DNA of 53,478 nt from Rhizobium mayense (GCF_030272705.1 NZ_JARFYM010000039.1:1-53478), one strand, 5' to 3'; positions 16,153-24,397 are shown, counted from the stretch's first letter. Notes: generated by a model from the sequence alone, not told the origin. Translations and numbers: made by a program.

Positions 16153-17178
16153 CTATGAAGTGCGGATGCGATTGTCGTTGCCCTGGGCGCGCTCCAGCCC
16201 GTAGACATCGCCCTTAAGCTCCGTCGCTTGCGCCAGCACTCCGGCGATGAGGTCCAGCTCCTCGGCAGTCAGGACGAGGTCGGAGACGGCGAGGTTCGAG
16301 GCCAGATGCGAGCGGTTGTGCGCGCCGATGATGACCGCCGCAACACCCGGCCGGCCAAGCATCGCAGCGCTGGCGACCGTGGCGATGTCGGTCCCCTGCC
16401 GATCAGCGATCTGGCGCAGCGTCGCCAAGAGCGCCTGAAACAGGTCCCAGCCGCCGATATCGTCGATAACCCGCTTGTATTTGACCAGCGAACGGTTCTC
16501 CAGCTGCCCCGACGGCTCCGGCGCTCCAAGCCACCTGTCGCCGAGGAAGCCGCCGGCGACGGTGCCGTAGCACAGGAGCGAGACGCCGTTCTCTACCGCC
16601 GCCTCAGCCATGCGCAGTGCGGGGCGACGGTCAAGCAGCGAGTACTGCACCTGCATGGAGGTGAGCGCCACTCCGGCCTTGACGATCTCCAACATATGGT
16701 CGGTGTCGAAATTGGTGCCGCCGATCTTATCAACCTTACCGGTGCGCCGAAGATCGTCCAGCCACAACGCCGCGTCCAGCCAACCTGGCACCCGGTATTC
16801 CCACCAGTGAAGCTGAACGAGATCGAGCCGCTCCTGGTTGAGACGCCTCAACGACTGGTCGATCATGCTCGCTATATAGGACTTGCTGATGCGCGGCAGA
16901 CTGTCGAAGTCGGGCACAAACTTGGTGTGCACTTTGATCCGGGCCAGCGCCTGTTCCCCGCGCAAATCCCCGTAGCGTGTCTTGAAGCGGCCGATCAGTT
17001 CTTCGACGCCGGCATAAATGTCGGCACAATCGAAGGTGGTGATGCCCGCGTCCGCGAAGGCCACCATGTCGGCGACCGGGTCGTCACTGCGGACGGTGCG
17101 ATGGCCGCTCGCCAATTGCCATCCACCATGGATCACACGCGAGATCTCGTAATTTGGAGCAAGCTGGAGTCTCTGCAT
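16153..17178 (-). CDS. Aldo/keto reductase
   Basis: A roughly 341-residue TIM-barrel NADPH-dependent reductase. Catalytic tetrad residues are visible: Asp and Tyr in TTFDCADIYAG, Lys in KVHTKFVP, and His in VQLHWWEY. The C-terminal NADPH site is represented by AAVIIGAHNRSHLASNL. The open frame continues 18 codons upstream, but the ATG at 17178 has AAGG nearby and begins directly with the family-like MQRLQLAPNYEISRVIHGG. It lies 63 bp downstream of the flavoprotein gene on the same strand, and probably is the last gene of the sigma54-linked operon that starts near 19036. It would reduce a carbonyl generated by, or fed to, that enzyme. Confidence 0.88.
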   Translation of the reverse strand: MQRLQLAPNYEISRVIHGGWQLASGHRTVRSDDPVADMVAFADAGITTFDCADIYAGVEELIGRFKTRYGDLRGEQALARIKVHTKFVPDFDSLPRISKSYIASMIDQSLRRLNQERLDLVQLHWWEYRVPGWLDAALWLDDLRRTGKVDKIGGTNFDTDHMLEIVKAGVALTSMQVQYSLLDRRPALRMAEAAVENGVSLLCYGTVAGGFLGDRWLGAPEPSGQLENRSLVKYKRVIDDIGGWDLFQALLATLRQIADRQGTDIATVASAAMLGRPGVAAVIIGAHNRSHLASNLAVSDLVLTAEELDLIAGVLAQATELKGDVYGLERAQGNDNRIRTS

Positions 17179-17241
17179 TTTTAACCTTATAACAGTCACC
17201 ATGGAGCGGCTGGACCAGCGCGGGCCGCTCAAATCCGAGAA

Positions 17242-18705
17242 TTAGACATTTAGAACAGACGCCAGCGGGTCTGCAGTTTCGTGGTTTGAACGCGCTGATC
17301 GCGACGACGTCGTGGCCGTTGCATCTGCATGACCACGGGGCCTTCCCGCCGTTGCCTTACCCGCGCACATGGCCGCCTGTCCGCTCTCGGTGTTCGTGCC
17401 GACCCGCTGCAACAGCGATCGGCCCGCCTCCGCATAGTGCCGCTGCTGGACCATCGCGTGTTGCGCCGCTGCCTGCAGGTCGCGCAACCGCCGCTGCAGA
17501 GGCGAACTCTCATAAACCGCGGCACCGCCCGCGAGCGTAAAGCAGGCTTGCGCGGCGCAAGCACAGATAGTGGCAGTCCAGATTCCCGTCTGTATGCCCT
17601 GCGCATAGAGAGCTTGGCCGTTCAACGTGTCCGCCACAGCGTGCCGCCAGTGGCTGTCGGCCTGAACCTGCATGGCCGCCCGCGCCGCCCGCACATCTGC
17701 CTCGATTCTACCCAGTTCGCCCTGGGCCATCTCGGACTCGCGCATCGGCGCCGGGGCTTGAAGCTGCTGTCGGCCGTTATGGACAAGCTCGGCAAGATCC
17801 CACAACGCGCCCTCGGCGATGCCCACGCAGACAGCCCCAAGAAGCACCGACTGAAGATGCCGCCACGATTGATACAACGGCCCCGGTTCGCACGTTGCCC
17901 CCTCTGGAAAATCGAAAAAATTGGCCTCCGGCGCCAACGCGTTTTCAAGGACTATGTGGTGACTGCCGGTACCTCTGAGGCCGGAGGCATGCCAAGTATC
18001 TTCGATCTGCCAGGCCGATGCCGGCAATGCGACACACCGGACAAGGGGCCGCCCGGCATCCCCTGCGGGCCCACAAAGAGCCTTGCCGCCTTCCGACATG
18101 ACACAAAGGCCCATCATCCAGTCGGCGTCTTGGCAGCCGCTGGCGAACGGCCAACGCCCGTTCACACGCCATCCGCCTGGTACTCTCTCGGCCGTGCCCG
18201 CCGGCGAGTAGACGCCAGATATAATGACGTCCGACTTGTCACGATACATCAGATCGTAGGTCTGTCTCGGCAATCGAGGACTCACAATGGCCGAGGCGCT
18301 GCCGATCATCGCGGTCCACCCGACTGAGCCGTCGAGTCGAGCCAAAGCGCTGATCACTTCCATTCCCGAGAGTAAATCCAGCTCAAACCCGCCACGGCTG
18401 CGTGGCGCGAACATGCGGTATACTCCGATCGACCGTAACTTCTCGATAAGATCTGACGGCATGCGGCGTTCGGCTTCGATCTCGGCTGCACTGGCCAGCA
18501 CCGCGGGAGCTAGATCGTGAATTGCATCGAGCATCCGCCCCACAGCCGATGTTCCCGATTCCGTGTCGCGAGAGCGGCATTGGCCGCTTGCGCCCGCCAT
18601 GTGAGCCGTACCATTTGTCCGGCGGATAGCATCAATCTGATCCGTCAATTTCTGCATTGCCATCGCTATTTTTAGGAATTGTGGTGCCGCTTGCCTGTAA
18701 TACAT
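17242..18705 (-). CDS. Acyl-CoA dehydrogenase-like flavin-dependent monooxygenase
   Basis: A 487-residue member of the acyl-CoA dehydrogenase fold, closest in layout to group D monooxygenases (DszC/HsaA/IacA-like). It shows RSIGVYRMFAPRSRGGFELD, the core GSASAIVSPRLP, then RVNGRWPFASGCQDADWMM, and ASGLRGTGSHHIVLEN, with the helical C-terminal domain. Such enzymes use reduced flavin from a separate reductase to hydroxylate aromatic or heteroatom substrates. A 70-residue hydrophilic Thr/Ser/Arg-rich tail is unusual. The start is uncertain: ATG at 18705, or 18663/18657; none has a strong ribosome site. It sits 36 bp after a tiny gene and before the aldo/keto reductase, in a probable RpoN/NifA-driven operon. 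Confidence 0.82.
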   Translation of the reverse strand: MYYRQAAPQFLKIAMAMQKLTDQIDAIRRTNGTAHMAGASGQCRSRDTESGTSAVGRMLDAIHDLAPAVLASAAEIEAERRMPSDLIEKLRSIGVYRMFAPRSRGGFELDLLSGMEVISALARLDGSVGWTAMIGSASAIVSPRLPRQTYDLMYRDKSDVIISGVYSPAGTAERVPGGWRVNGRWPFASGCQDADWMMGLCVMSEGGKALCGPAGDAGRPLVRCVALPASAWQIEDTWHASGLRGTGSHHIVLENALAPEANFFDFPEGATCEPGPLYQSWRHLQSVLLGAVCVGIAEGALWDLAELVHNGRQQLQAPAPMRESEMAQGELGRIEADVRAARAAMQVQADSHWRHAVADTLNGQALYAQGIQTGIWTATICACAAQACFTLAGGAAVYESSPLQRRLRDLQAAAQHAMVQQRHYAEAGRSLLQRVGTNTESGQAAMCAGKATAGRPRGHADATATTSSRSARSNHETADPLASVLNV

Positions 18706-18741
18706 GCAGTGCGACGGTGGTGGGTTTGCGGCTTTGGCGCG

Positions 18742-18873
18742 TTACATGGCTCCATCCCGCGCTTCGCGTGCCGTTCCTTCCTTGGCAGCCTTCAGATCGG
18801 CGGCGGTCGATATGCGGCTGGGCTTTTGCAAAGCAGTGTGAATGTTCACTTTTGTCCTAATCCCTTTTGCCAT
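18742..18873 (-). CDS. Very small basic protein (43 aa), operon member
   Basis: Starts MAKGIRTKVNIHTALQKPSR and ends in REARDGAM. It is basic and Ala/Lys-rich with no cysteine and no membrane segment. ATG at 18873 begins 9 bp after the stop of the upstream tiny gene, and its stop is 36 bp before the flavoprotein start, so it fits tightly in the same transcript. CAGG lies just before the ATG, a weak ribosome site. No known family was recognised; coding status rests on position. Confidence 0.4.
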   Translation of the reverse strand: MAKGIRTKVNIHTALQKPSRISTAADLKAAKEGTAREARDGAM

Positions 18874-18882
18874 AACCTGTGA

Positions 18883-19002
18883 TCACGTCCGATGTGTGTC
18901 TGCGGACCTCCGATGCTGGCTTGCCGAAATGCAAATCAAGTCCGCCATAGCTGCTAGAGCATTGAAGGAGAGTTCCGTGCGAAAGGCCGGTGAGCTGATC
19001 AT
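18883..19002 (-). CDS. Very small protein (39 aa), first gene after a sigma54 promoter
   Basis: The sequence begins MISSPAFRTELSFNALAAMA and continues DLICISASQHRRSADTHRT. A strong GAGGAAAA ribosome site lies 5 bases before the ATG at 19002. The predicted RpoN transcription start (about 19036) would leave a leader of only about 33 bases, exactly where a first gene is expected. There is one cysteine and no signal peptide. It could be a leader peptide, a peptide precursor modified by the enzymes downstream, or a small regulatory protein. No family is recognised. Confidence 0.5.
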   Translation of the reverse strand: MISSPAFRTELSFNALAAMADLICISASQHRRSADTHRT

Positions 19003-19046
19003 GTAATTTTCCTCGTCTTGCGTGCCAGCGTGGCCGGCAATCCGAC

Positions 19047-19061
19047 GCAAGTGCCATGCCA
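19047..19061 (-). promoter_or_regulatory. Near-consensus sigma54 promoter (-24/-12)
   Basis: On the minus strand the sequence reads TGGCATG, four bases, TTGC: the GG and GC dinucleotides are exactly ten bases apart as RpoN requires. Transcription would start near 19036 and run toward the two tiny genes, the flavoprotein and the aldo/keto reductase. Two NifA-type sites lie upstream at 19106-19138. Confidence 0.7.
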
Positions 19062-19105
19062 AACGAAAAGTCATTGGCAAACAACATGATCACTCCGCGA
19101 CGCAT

Positions 19106-19138
19106 TGTTTGATCCCCGACATTGTCTCACAGCTGACA
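19106..19138. promoter_or_regulatory. Two adjacent NifA-type activator sites
   Basis: TGT-N10-ACA occurs twice, at 19106-19121 (with the central T of TGT-N4-T-N5-ACA) and at 19123-19138 (C at that position). Centres lie 17 bp apart, about 78 and 95 bp upstream of the predicted start from the sigma54 promoter at 19047. That geometry matches known NifA-activated promoters. Confidence 0.6.
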
Positions 19139-19316
19139 ACGTTCGATCGACACCCGAGCGGTCACGGTGGGCCATCATCTCATCCTTCGGCACACAACGG
19201 CCCAGAGGCTCGTCCCATGCTGATTTGGAAACGATGTTCAAATCTGAGGCGAATCTATTATTGCAGATGATTGCCAAACTATTCGCTCGGCGTCCGAGAT
19301 CGCTAGGAGATTGCCA

Positions 19317-20186
19317 TTGAGTTCCTCAAGTCGTTTTGCTGAATACGCTCTGGGACATTCAGAATTGGAGATGCGCAGGCTGATCCTGCAGGCCGCGGCA
19401 CTGCGGCCGATGACAGAGCGATTGCTTCGCGCAGCCGGGCTAGCTCCGGGCATGCGGGTGCTCGATCTCGGCTGCGGCCCCGGCGATGTGTCCCTTCTGG
19501 CGGCAGAGCTGGTCGGCCGGTCCGGAGCGGTACTAGGCGTGGATCGCAGCGAGGAAGCGCTCGTCACGGCGCGGGCACGGGCAAAGGAAATGGGTCTGGC
19601 GCAGATCCGCTTGCTGCATGCGGCGGCCGACGAGGCCGTCGACACCGTTATGGCCGACAAACGGTTCGACGCCGTCATCGGCCGCTTCGTCCTATGCTAT
19701 CTGCCGGATCCGATCGACACGCTTCGCCGGGCGGTCGCGCGATTGGCGCCGGGCGGCATTCTGGCGTTCCATGAGGTGGATTTCCTCGATGAGTTCCGCT
19801 CCCGTCCTTTGGTGCCGCTGTGGCAGCAGGCGGGACAGTGGCTGCTAGAAAGCTTCCGGCCGACGATAGCGCATCCGGACATCGCCGGTCGGCTGGTTGA
19901 GGCTTTCGAGACGGCCGGGCTGCCGATGTCGGGGCTGTTCTGCGAATGTCCAGTCGGCGGCGGCACAGCCTCGCCGCTTTATGCTTGGCTGGCGGAACGC
20001 GTGCGTAGCGTGCTGCCGCTGCTGCTTCAATCCGGTGCGGCCACTTGTGAGGAGGTGGGCATCGACTCGCTGGAGGTGCGGCTACAGCAGGCGGTCGTGG
20101 CCATGAGCAGCCAGGTCGCTGCCCCTGCCCAGGTCTGTGCTTGGGCACGTAAGTCCTGCGGTGAGGACTCGCGACTGGCCCGATGA
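19317..20186 (+). CDS. Class I SAM-dependent methyltransferase
   Basis: About 289 residues with SAM-binding motif I MRVLDLGCGPGDVSLLAAEL, acidic loop GVDRSEEALVTARA, and motif II/III regions FDAVIGRFVLCYLPDP and LAPGGILAFHEVDFLDEF. This is the Methyltransf_11/25 type that methylates small molecules. No ATG occurs near the N-terminus; TTG at 19317 is placed 8 bases after AGGAG, and TTG at 19311 is closer to it. An ATG at 19374 would also keep the SAM motif. It is divergent from the sigma54 operon, sharing the 300-bp spacer with the NifA-type sites, but I see no sigma54 element facing this way. Confidence 0.88.
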   Translation: MSSSSRFAEYALGHSELEMRRLILQAAALRPMTERLLRAAGLAPGMRVLDLGCGPGDVSLLAAELVGRSGAVLGVDRSEEALVTARARAKEMGLAQIRLLHAAADEAVDTVMADKRFDAVIGRFVLCYLPDPIDTLRRAVARLAPGGILAFHEVDFLDEFRSRPLVPLWQQAGQWLLESFRPTIAHPDIAGRLVEAFETAGLPMSGLFCECPVGGGTASPLYAWLAERVRSVLPLLLQSGAATCEEVGIDSLEVRLQQAVVAMSSQVAAPAQVCAWARKSCGEDSRLAR

Positions 20187-20292
20187 TGCGGTCGGCCATC
20201 GGCCGACGTATCAAATTTTGCGTCCACCTTGATGATTTTGGCTTCCGGATTTTTTCCGCTCTCCTCCATATTCAGTAGATCGCACATGCCTT

Positions 20293-20307
20293 TGGCACGT
20301 TCGTTGC
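20293..20307 (+). promoter_or_regulatory. Near-consensus sigma54 promoter without a downstream gene
   Basis: TGGCACG, four bases, TTGC, then A: an almost perfect RpoN site with correct spacing. It lies 107 bp after the methyltransferase stop. No TGT-N10-ACA site was found in the preceding 190 bp, so the activator may not be NifA. Predicted start is near 20319. Confidence 0.6.
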
Positions 20308-20318
20308 AAATGTTCGGT

Positions 20319-20536
20319 GAGCGGCACACCAAGTTTGCGCATCTGTGGACATTGCCTCCCAGAGATCCCACCGTCGCCTTAAAACGGACTTCAATTAATT
20401 CAAAATCTGCATTGCTTTTAAAAAATTCGAACTATATCGTTTCCACAGGCGATTTGTCCCTATTGTCGCCTAAGCGGCCGCACCTGCGGCCAGTGGGCCG
20501 CCTGATCACCCCTCTAGGCGGCCCAAACTTTGATTA
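20319..20536 (+). ncRNA. Candidate sigma54-driven small RNA
   Basis: The interval runs from the predicted start of the sigma54 promoter to a strong terminator hairpin, about 215 bases. There is no ATG-started reading frame in it. It also contains an inner inverted repeat, GGCGA near 20449 with TCGCC at 20466-20470. This is inferred from promoter and terminator only; there is no family match. Confidence 0.3.
20495..20536 (+). terminator. Rho-independent-type terminator
   Basis: Perfect 9-bp stem GGGCCGCCT (20495-20503) and AGGCGGCCC (20516-20524) with a 12-base loop, followed by AAACTTTGATTACTTTT. It would end the transcript from the sigma54 promoter at 20293 or read-through from the methyltransferase. 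Confidence 0.6.
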
Positions 20537-21129
20537 CTTTTGAATTCGCGCTGCCATCAACTTTGCGGCAATTGACGCGTGAGTCCCGACCGGTACCTGC
20601 GATCAATCACGCCGCGGTCACCAATCGTCGGAAAGTCACTATCAGATTTCGCAATACCTGAAGCTTATCCAGCTACATCTGCAAGGCCGAACCATGAGAC
20701 TATCTGTCGATATGGCTATTCTCAGGAGGTCGGGATTTGTAGCTGGCGCATCATTTGCCAGAACGAAGGCGGCAGCGGGGCGGTCCATTCGTCATCAAGC
20801 AAGGGCAGTGCATTGGGGCACAACGGCTCGCCTGAGTGTCCAGTTCTCGGCGTCTTCCCGACATGTGTCAATTTTAGCGATGTGACGACAGAGCTTTGTT
20901 TGGCAGTTTCTTTGCCGTTCTTTGCTAAGCTGTTGAAAGTAAACCAAGATGTTTCACCCAAACGTTATCACCCAAATGGCATGAATATTGATGCCGTTCA
21001 TTGAGAGACGGCGCGAGCTGTTTCCTCGCGCAGAGCCGAGCAATGTCTCAATGGGGCTAAACGACTGGAGACAGACGCGCTGGTCACGAAGCTGGCTGTG
21101 GCGGATCGTAATCGTGCGGAAAATCCTTG
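20537..21129. other. Intergenic region with no supported gene
   Basis: Open frames on both strands lack start signals and known motifs. A minus-strand reading ending in PPSFWQMMRQLQIPTS could be a fragment of a lost gene. No terminator or promoter was recognised. Confidence 0.3.
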
Positions 21130-21562
21130 TCATAGCGCTAGAGCCCGTTTGAGATCGTCATGCTCGAAAGGGCTGGCCATGCGGTTGATCCGGCCGCACG
21201 AGCCCCAACCGCCTTGGCCATATCGCGCCAGATCGCCGTCACCGTCGCGACATCTTTGATAACGGTGCGGGTCTGCGCCAGCGTGAGCGCAAGGAACTCC
21301 GAAGCGGCCACTAGCAGGTCGACCGAGCAGGCGAGGTCTAGAGACGAGCCGGGCGCGAAAATGAGCTGAAGGTCCTCATCTGTCACTTCATCTCTTAGAA
21401 TGCGCTCGGTGATTTGAAGCAGCCGTCCACGTTCAATAAGGGCCGGCAATCCCGGCGCGGATAGGTGCCTGGAAAACGTCCTGGTCCACCGAAATCGAAG
21501 CGCGCTAGGCCAATCGGCCGCGAGCGACCGTTGAGGTCGATGTGTACTTCGAAGTCAACCAT
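21130..21562 (-). pseudogene. HipA-family toxin kinase, internally deleted and frameshifted
   Basis: The start is correct: ATG at 21562 overlaps the HipB-like stop in the usual way and gives MVDFEVHIDLNGRSRPIGLAR. Soon after, the frame is lost. A second frame gives LIERGRLLQITERIL, DEDLQLIFAPGSSL, and then jumps to the C-terminal LALTLAQTRTVIKDV, while a third gives the true end INRMASPFEHDDLKRALAL. The kinase core of about 300 residues is missing, so no toxin activity is expected. Confidence 0.8.
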
Positions 21563-21896
21563 TGCCAGATGATCCAGTTGGCCGCTTGGGCAATTGCGCG
21601 CTGGCGAGGGCCTGACCGATGCTGTCATTGCTGATGTCGGCGACGTGGCTCAGTCCGTCGAGTAGGCCAAGCGCCTGCAAAACGCTTGCGTAGATGCCAA
21701 TGCTGACATTGGTGTCACCAGCTTCGACCCTTTGCAGCGTCGAACGCGACGTGAACGCGCGCTCAGCCACGACTGCCATCGGTAGCCGTCGGCGTCGGCG
21801 GGCATCGTGAATGTCCGCTCCGAGTTTACGCAGCGCTCGTCCTCGCACCGCAGCGGGAGGGTTATGGGGAGTGGGAATTTGAGACCTTCGTACCAC
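21555..21896 (-). CDS. HipB-like XRE transcriptional regulator (antitoxin)
   Basis: A 113-residue protein with a helix-turn-helix of the XRE type: GADIHDARRRRRLPMAVVAE, RAFTSRSTLQRVEAGDTNVS, and IGIYASVLQALGLLDGLSHV. It is the expected partner of HipA and overlaps the hipA start by 8 bases (ATGGTTGA). Normally it neutralises HipA and represses the operon. Here HipA is destroyed, so the gene is an orphan antitoxin/regulator that might still bind DNA. A palindrome at 21930-21943 upstream is a possible operator. Confidence 0.82.
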   Translation of the reverse strand: MVRRSQIPTPHNPPAAVRGRALRKLGADIHDARRRRRLPMAVVAERAFTSRSTLQRVEAGDTNVSIGIYASVLQALGLLDGLSHVADISNDSIGQALASAQLPKRPTGSSGNG

Positions 21897-21929
21897 AGAT
21901 TGCTAGCATATGTAGCACGAAGCTTACAT

Positions 21930-21943
21930 AACCTCTATAGGTT
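21930..21943. promoter_or_regulatory. Candidate HipB operator
   Basis: AACCT and AGGTT arms around CTAT, 34 bp upstream of the hipB-like start. XRE antitoxins bind such short dyads in their own promoters. Assigned by position only. Confidence 0.35.
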
Positions 21944-22321
21944 GCATGATAGTTATGTCTGAAAAGGGAGCCGTTCCTCTAAAAAGGAGAGATGTAACTC
22001 AGCCCGCTTTCTCCACCGGGTGCCGATGGCGGCCAATGCTCGAGCGCACGCCTCACCACGGTTCGGGTATCGCAGCCGGCAGATCGAAACCCTGTCGATG
22101 CAACCGAGCGTCGTTGTGTGAAACTTCCGTCGAAGCAGCCCAATCCCGCTCTTTGTCGATGGCGTCCTGGCCAGGTTCCGGATCTTCCACGATCAACCCA
22201 CAAGGGGTCCGCTAGTCAAGCTGCGGCCGCTTCCGCTTCGCATCGCGGTGATCGCGCCCGCCACCGGGCCTTTTGAGGAGCCATCGAGCGGGAATTGGTC
22301 CGCTTGCAAGGAGCCTCACCC
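21944..22321. other. Intergenic, probable gene remnants
   Basis: No supported gene. A minus-strand reading (VEDPEPGQDAIDKERDWAA) looks like a decayed fragment of an accessory protein, but stops interrupt it and I cannot name the family. The last 60 bp contain the leader and ribosome site of the next small gene. Confidence 0.3.
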
Positions 22322-22492
22322 ATGTCGCACGACCTCTCACTCGCCCAGTCCTACGCTTTCCAGCTCTCCCGCGATCTGATGGTCCCGGTCACGCTCTTCA
22401 CCGTCGACGGCGAATACGGCGTCCTGCCGTCCGACGAAATCGACAACGACGACGATCTTGAGATCGTTCACGAGTACACGCCTTGGCATTGA
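22322..22492 (+). CDS. Small acidic plasmid protein (56 aa)
   Basis: Begins MSHDLSLAQSYAFQLSRDLM and ends in an acidic stretch DEIDNDDDLEIVHEYTPWH. An AAGGAG site lies 8 bp before the ATG. The pattern of a short acidic protein ahead of the Toprim gene is typical of rhizobial plasmid backbones. No function is known to me. Confidence 0.65.
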   Translation: MSHDLSLAQSYAFQLSRDLMVPVTLFTVDGEYGVLPSDEIDNDDDLEIVHEYTPWH

Positions 22493-22683
22493 GCCGGCGC
22501 CATGGCCTTCGGCGTGCCGCTTGCGAGCGGCAGGCCGCAAGGGAGGCTTCGCCGCGGCCGACCTTGCATGATTCACCAAATTGCCAGCCGCGCCCTTGCC
22601 GCCTTTGCTCTTCGCGGCCGCTGAAGCGGCGGACGAATAAAGCTGACGAATTGGAGGCGATCGCTCTCGCGATCGGAAGGAAA

Positions 22684-23736
22684 ATGGATAGAGGAGAAAT
22701 AGAGGCGCTGCGCGAAAAGGTAAGCTGCGCCGCGGTGCTGGAGCAGACCGGGTTTGCCATAGACGTCAAGGAGAGCACCCGGCGAGCGGTGAAGTTTCGC
22801 CGCCGCGGAGAGATCATCATAGTGACGCATGAAGGGCGTGGATGGTTCGATCCGCTCAGCGACGCGAAAGGCGATGTCTTCGCCCTGGTCGAGCACCTCG
22901 ACCGTGTCAGCTTTCCGGCATGTGTCGAGAAGGTCGCGAACCTCGTGGGGTTCGAAATTTCCGCGCCCGAGTGGCAGCCTCGCATTGCGGACGGCCAGTC
23001 CGAACTATCCATTTCGGACCGTTGGCAGGCTCGGCGCTGCCCCTGGCCGGGCTCGTCGACCTGGCGCTACTTGCATGACGAGCGTTGCCTCCCGACGGCG
23101 ATTATCCGCGCCGCGATCAAACGCAACCTTCTTCGCGAAGGTCCGCAAGGCAGCATGTGGGCCGCCCATTGGAACCAGGCAGGCGTTGTGACGGGCTGGG
23201 AGGCGCGCGGTCCGCAATACCGCGGGTTTGCCTCCGGAGGAAAGAAGGTCCTGTTCCGCCTCGGTTCGGATGCGCCGGTGCGCCTGGCCGTCACCGAAGC
23301 CGCAATCGACGCCATGAGCCTTGCGGCAATCGAGGGCCTGCGGGACGGCACGCTCTATCTCAGCACCGGCGGCGGCTGGTCGCCGACCACGGCCGCGGCA
23401 CTTGGCGCGCTTGCGTCAGGTCCGAACGTCCAGCTTGTCGCTGCCACCGACGCCAACCCTCAAGGCGATACGTTTGCCGAACGGTTGCGCGGGCATGCCG
23501 ACGAGGTCGGATGCGACTGGGTGCGACTTCGCCCGCCCGAAGAGGACTGGAATGAAGCTCTGAAGCTGCGCGCGAAGCGAGGTACTGAGAAAAGGAAAAG
23601 GGAGGATGGAGGGAAAGAGGGTGAGGCGTGCCGCATGCGCACCGCCCGCGTCAAGGGAGGCTTCGCCCGGCTGAAGCCGGCCCTGGACCCGGGCGGTCGC
23701 GATGCCGGCGGCAGGCAAGGGGTCATGAAGGACTGA
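22684..23736 (+). CDS. DUF3991 and Toprim domain-containing protein
   Basis: About 350 residues. The N-terminal half resembles the DUF3991/primase-associated domain (GEIIIVTHEGRGWFDPLSDA, FALVEHLD, WRYLHDERCLPTAIIRAAI). The second half is a Toprim fold: catalytic Glu in AVTEAAIDAMSLAAIEG, glycine-rich STGGGWSP and the acidic VAATDANPQGD. Such proteins may act like plasmid-encoded primases that help establish single-stranded DNA after conjugation. ATG at 22684 has AAGGA close upstream; the frame is open further up, but that part has no domain. The last 50 residues are basic and likely disordered. Confidence 0.85.
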   Translation: MDRGEIEALREKVSCAAVLEQTGFAIDVKESTRRAVKFRRRGEIIIVTHEGRGWFDPLSDAKGDVFALVEHLDRVSFPACVEKVANLVGFEISAPEWQPRIADGQSELSISDRWQARRCPWPGSSTWRYLHDERCLPTAIIRAAIKRNLLREGPQGSMWAAHWNQAGVVTGWEARGPQYRGFASGGKKVLFRLGSDAPVRLAVTEAAIDAMSLAAIEGLRDGTLYLSTGGGWSPTTAAALGALASGPNVQLVAATDANPQGDTFAERLRGHADEVGCDWVRLRPPEEDWNEALKLRAKRGTEKRKREDGGKEGEACRMRTARVKGGFARLKPALDPGGRDAGGRQGVMKD

Positions 23737-23797
23737 AGAAGATGGAAGGGTCGAGAGGACCGTGCCGCGCTTCGTCCGCCCGCGCAAGGAGGCGCAG

Positions 23798-24397
23798 ATG
23801 ACCTCTTCAATCCGCAAAGTGTTTCAAGGCGTCGCAACTCGCCCACAGATGTTTCGCATGTTCGACCGCCATGTCCAGCGGCCGAACCGCTGGGACGGTG
23901 ACGCAACGCCGCTTTACGCCGGCGAATGGTTCGAAATCGCCGAAGCCGAGCACGACTACATGTTCGAGATCCTGCCGCCGCTCTGGATCCGCGGCTCGAT
24001 GTTCGCGATGCGTGAATTCCTGACCAGCTCCGTGACATCCGTGTTCTTCGCGCTCCGCATCGATGACGCGATCCGGTATTTTCATGCCTATTGCGACCTT
24101 TCAGACAAGACGTCCGTCGAGACCATGCGTGTCGCAATCATCGACCGGGAAAGCTGCCACATCCGCGCCATGACACGCGATGAGCGCCTCGAGCACATCT
24201 GGAGCACGACGGCCGACGACTATCGCGGCTATGCCGGTGCGCGTTGGCCGGCAGCGGCGCGTGGAAAACGGACGGTGCTGCTCTATGGCCGCAAAGAGGG
24301 CAGCTTCCTGAAGCTGCTCGAAGATCTCACCAACGATGAGATCGCCGCCAAGCTGCCGGTGCAGTTGCGCCATCTCCCCTCACCGATCGCGGCATAG
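23798..24397 (+). CDS. DUF1419 domain protein
   Basis: A 199-residue soluble protein: MFRMFDRHVQRPNRWDGD, the central EHDYMFEILPPLWIRGSMF, and CDLSDKTSVETMRVAIIDRE. This combination is characteristic of DUF1419 proteins found on rhizobial and other alphaproteobacterial plasmids. The ATG at 23798 follows an ideal AAGGAGG; a GTG 12 codons earlier is less likely. It lies in a run of plus-strand plasmid genes after the Toprim protein. Function is unknown. Confidence 0.82.
   Translation: MTSSIRKVFQGVATRPQMFRMFDRHVQRPNRWDGDATPLYAGEWFEIAEAEHDYMFEILPPLWIRGSMFAMREFLTSSVTSVFFALRIDDAIRYFHAYCDLSDKTSVETMRVAIIDRESCHIRAMTRDERLEHIWSTTADDYRGYAGARWPAAARGKRTVLLYGRKEGSFLKLLEDLTNDEIAAKLPVQLRHLPSPIAA

Noticed and set aside
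20579..21004. 141-residue plus-strand frame beyond the candidate small RNA
   Set aside because: GTG start without a ribosome site, many rare-type residue runs, and no conserved motif.
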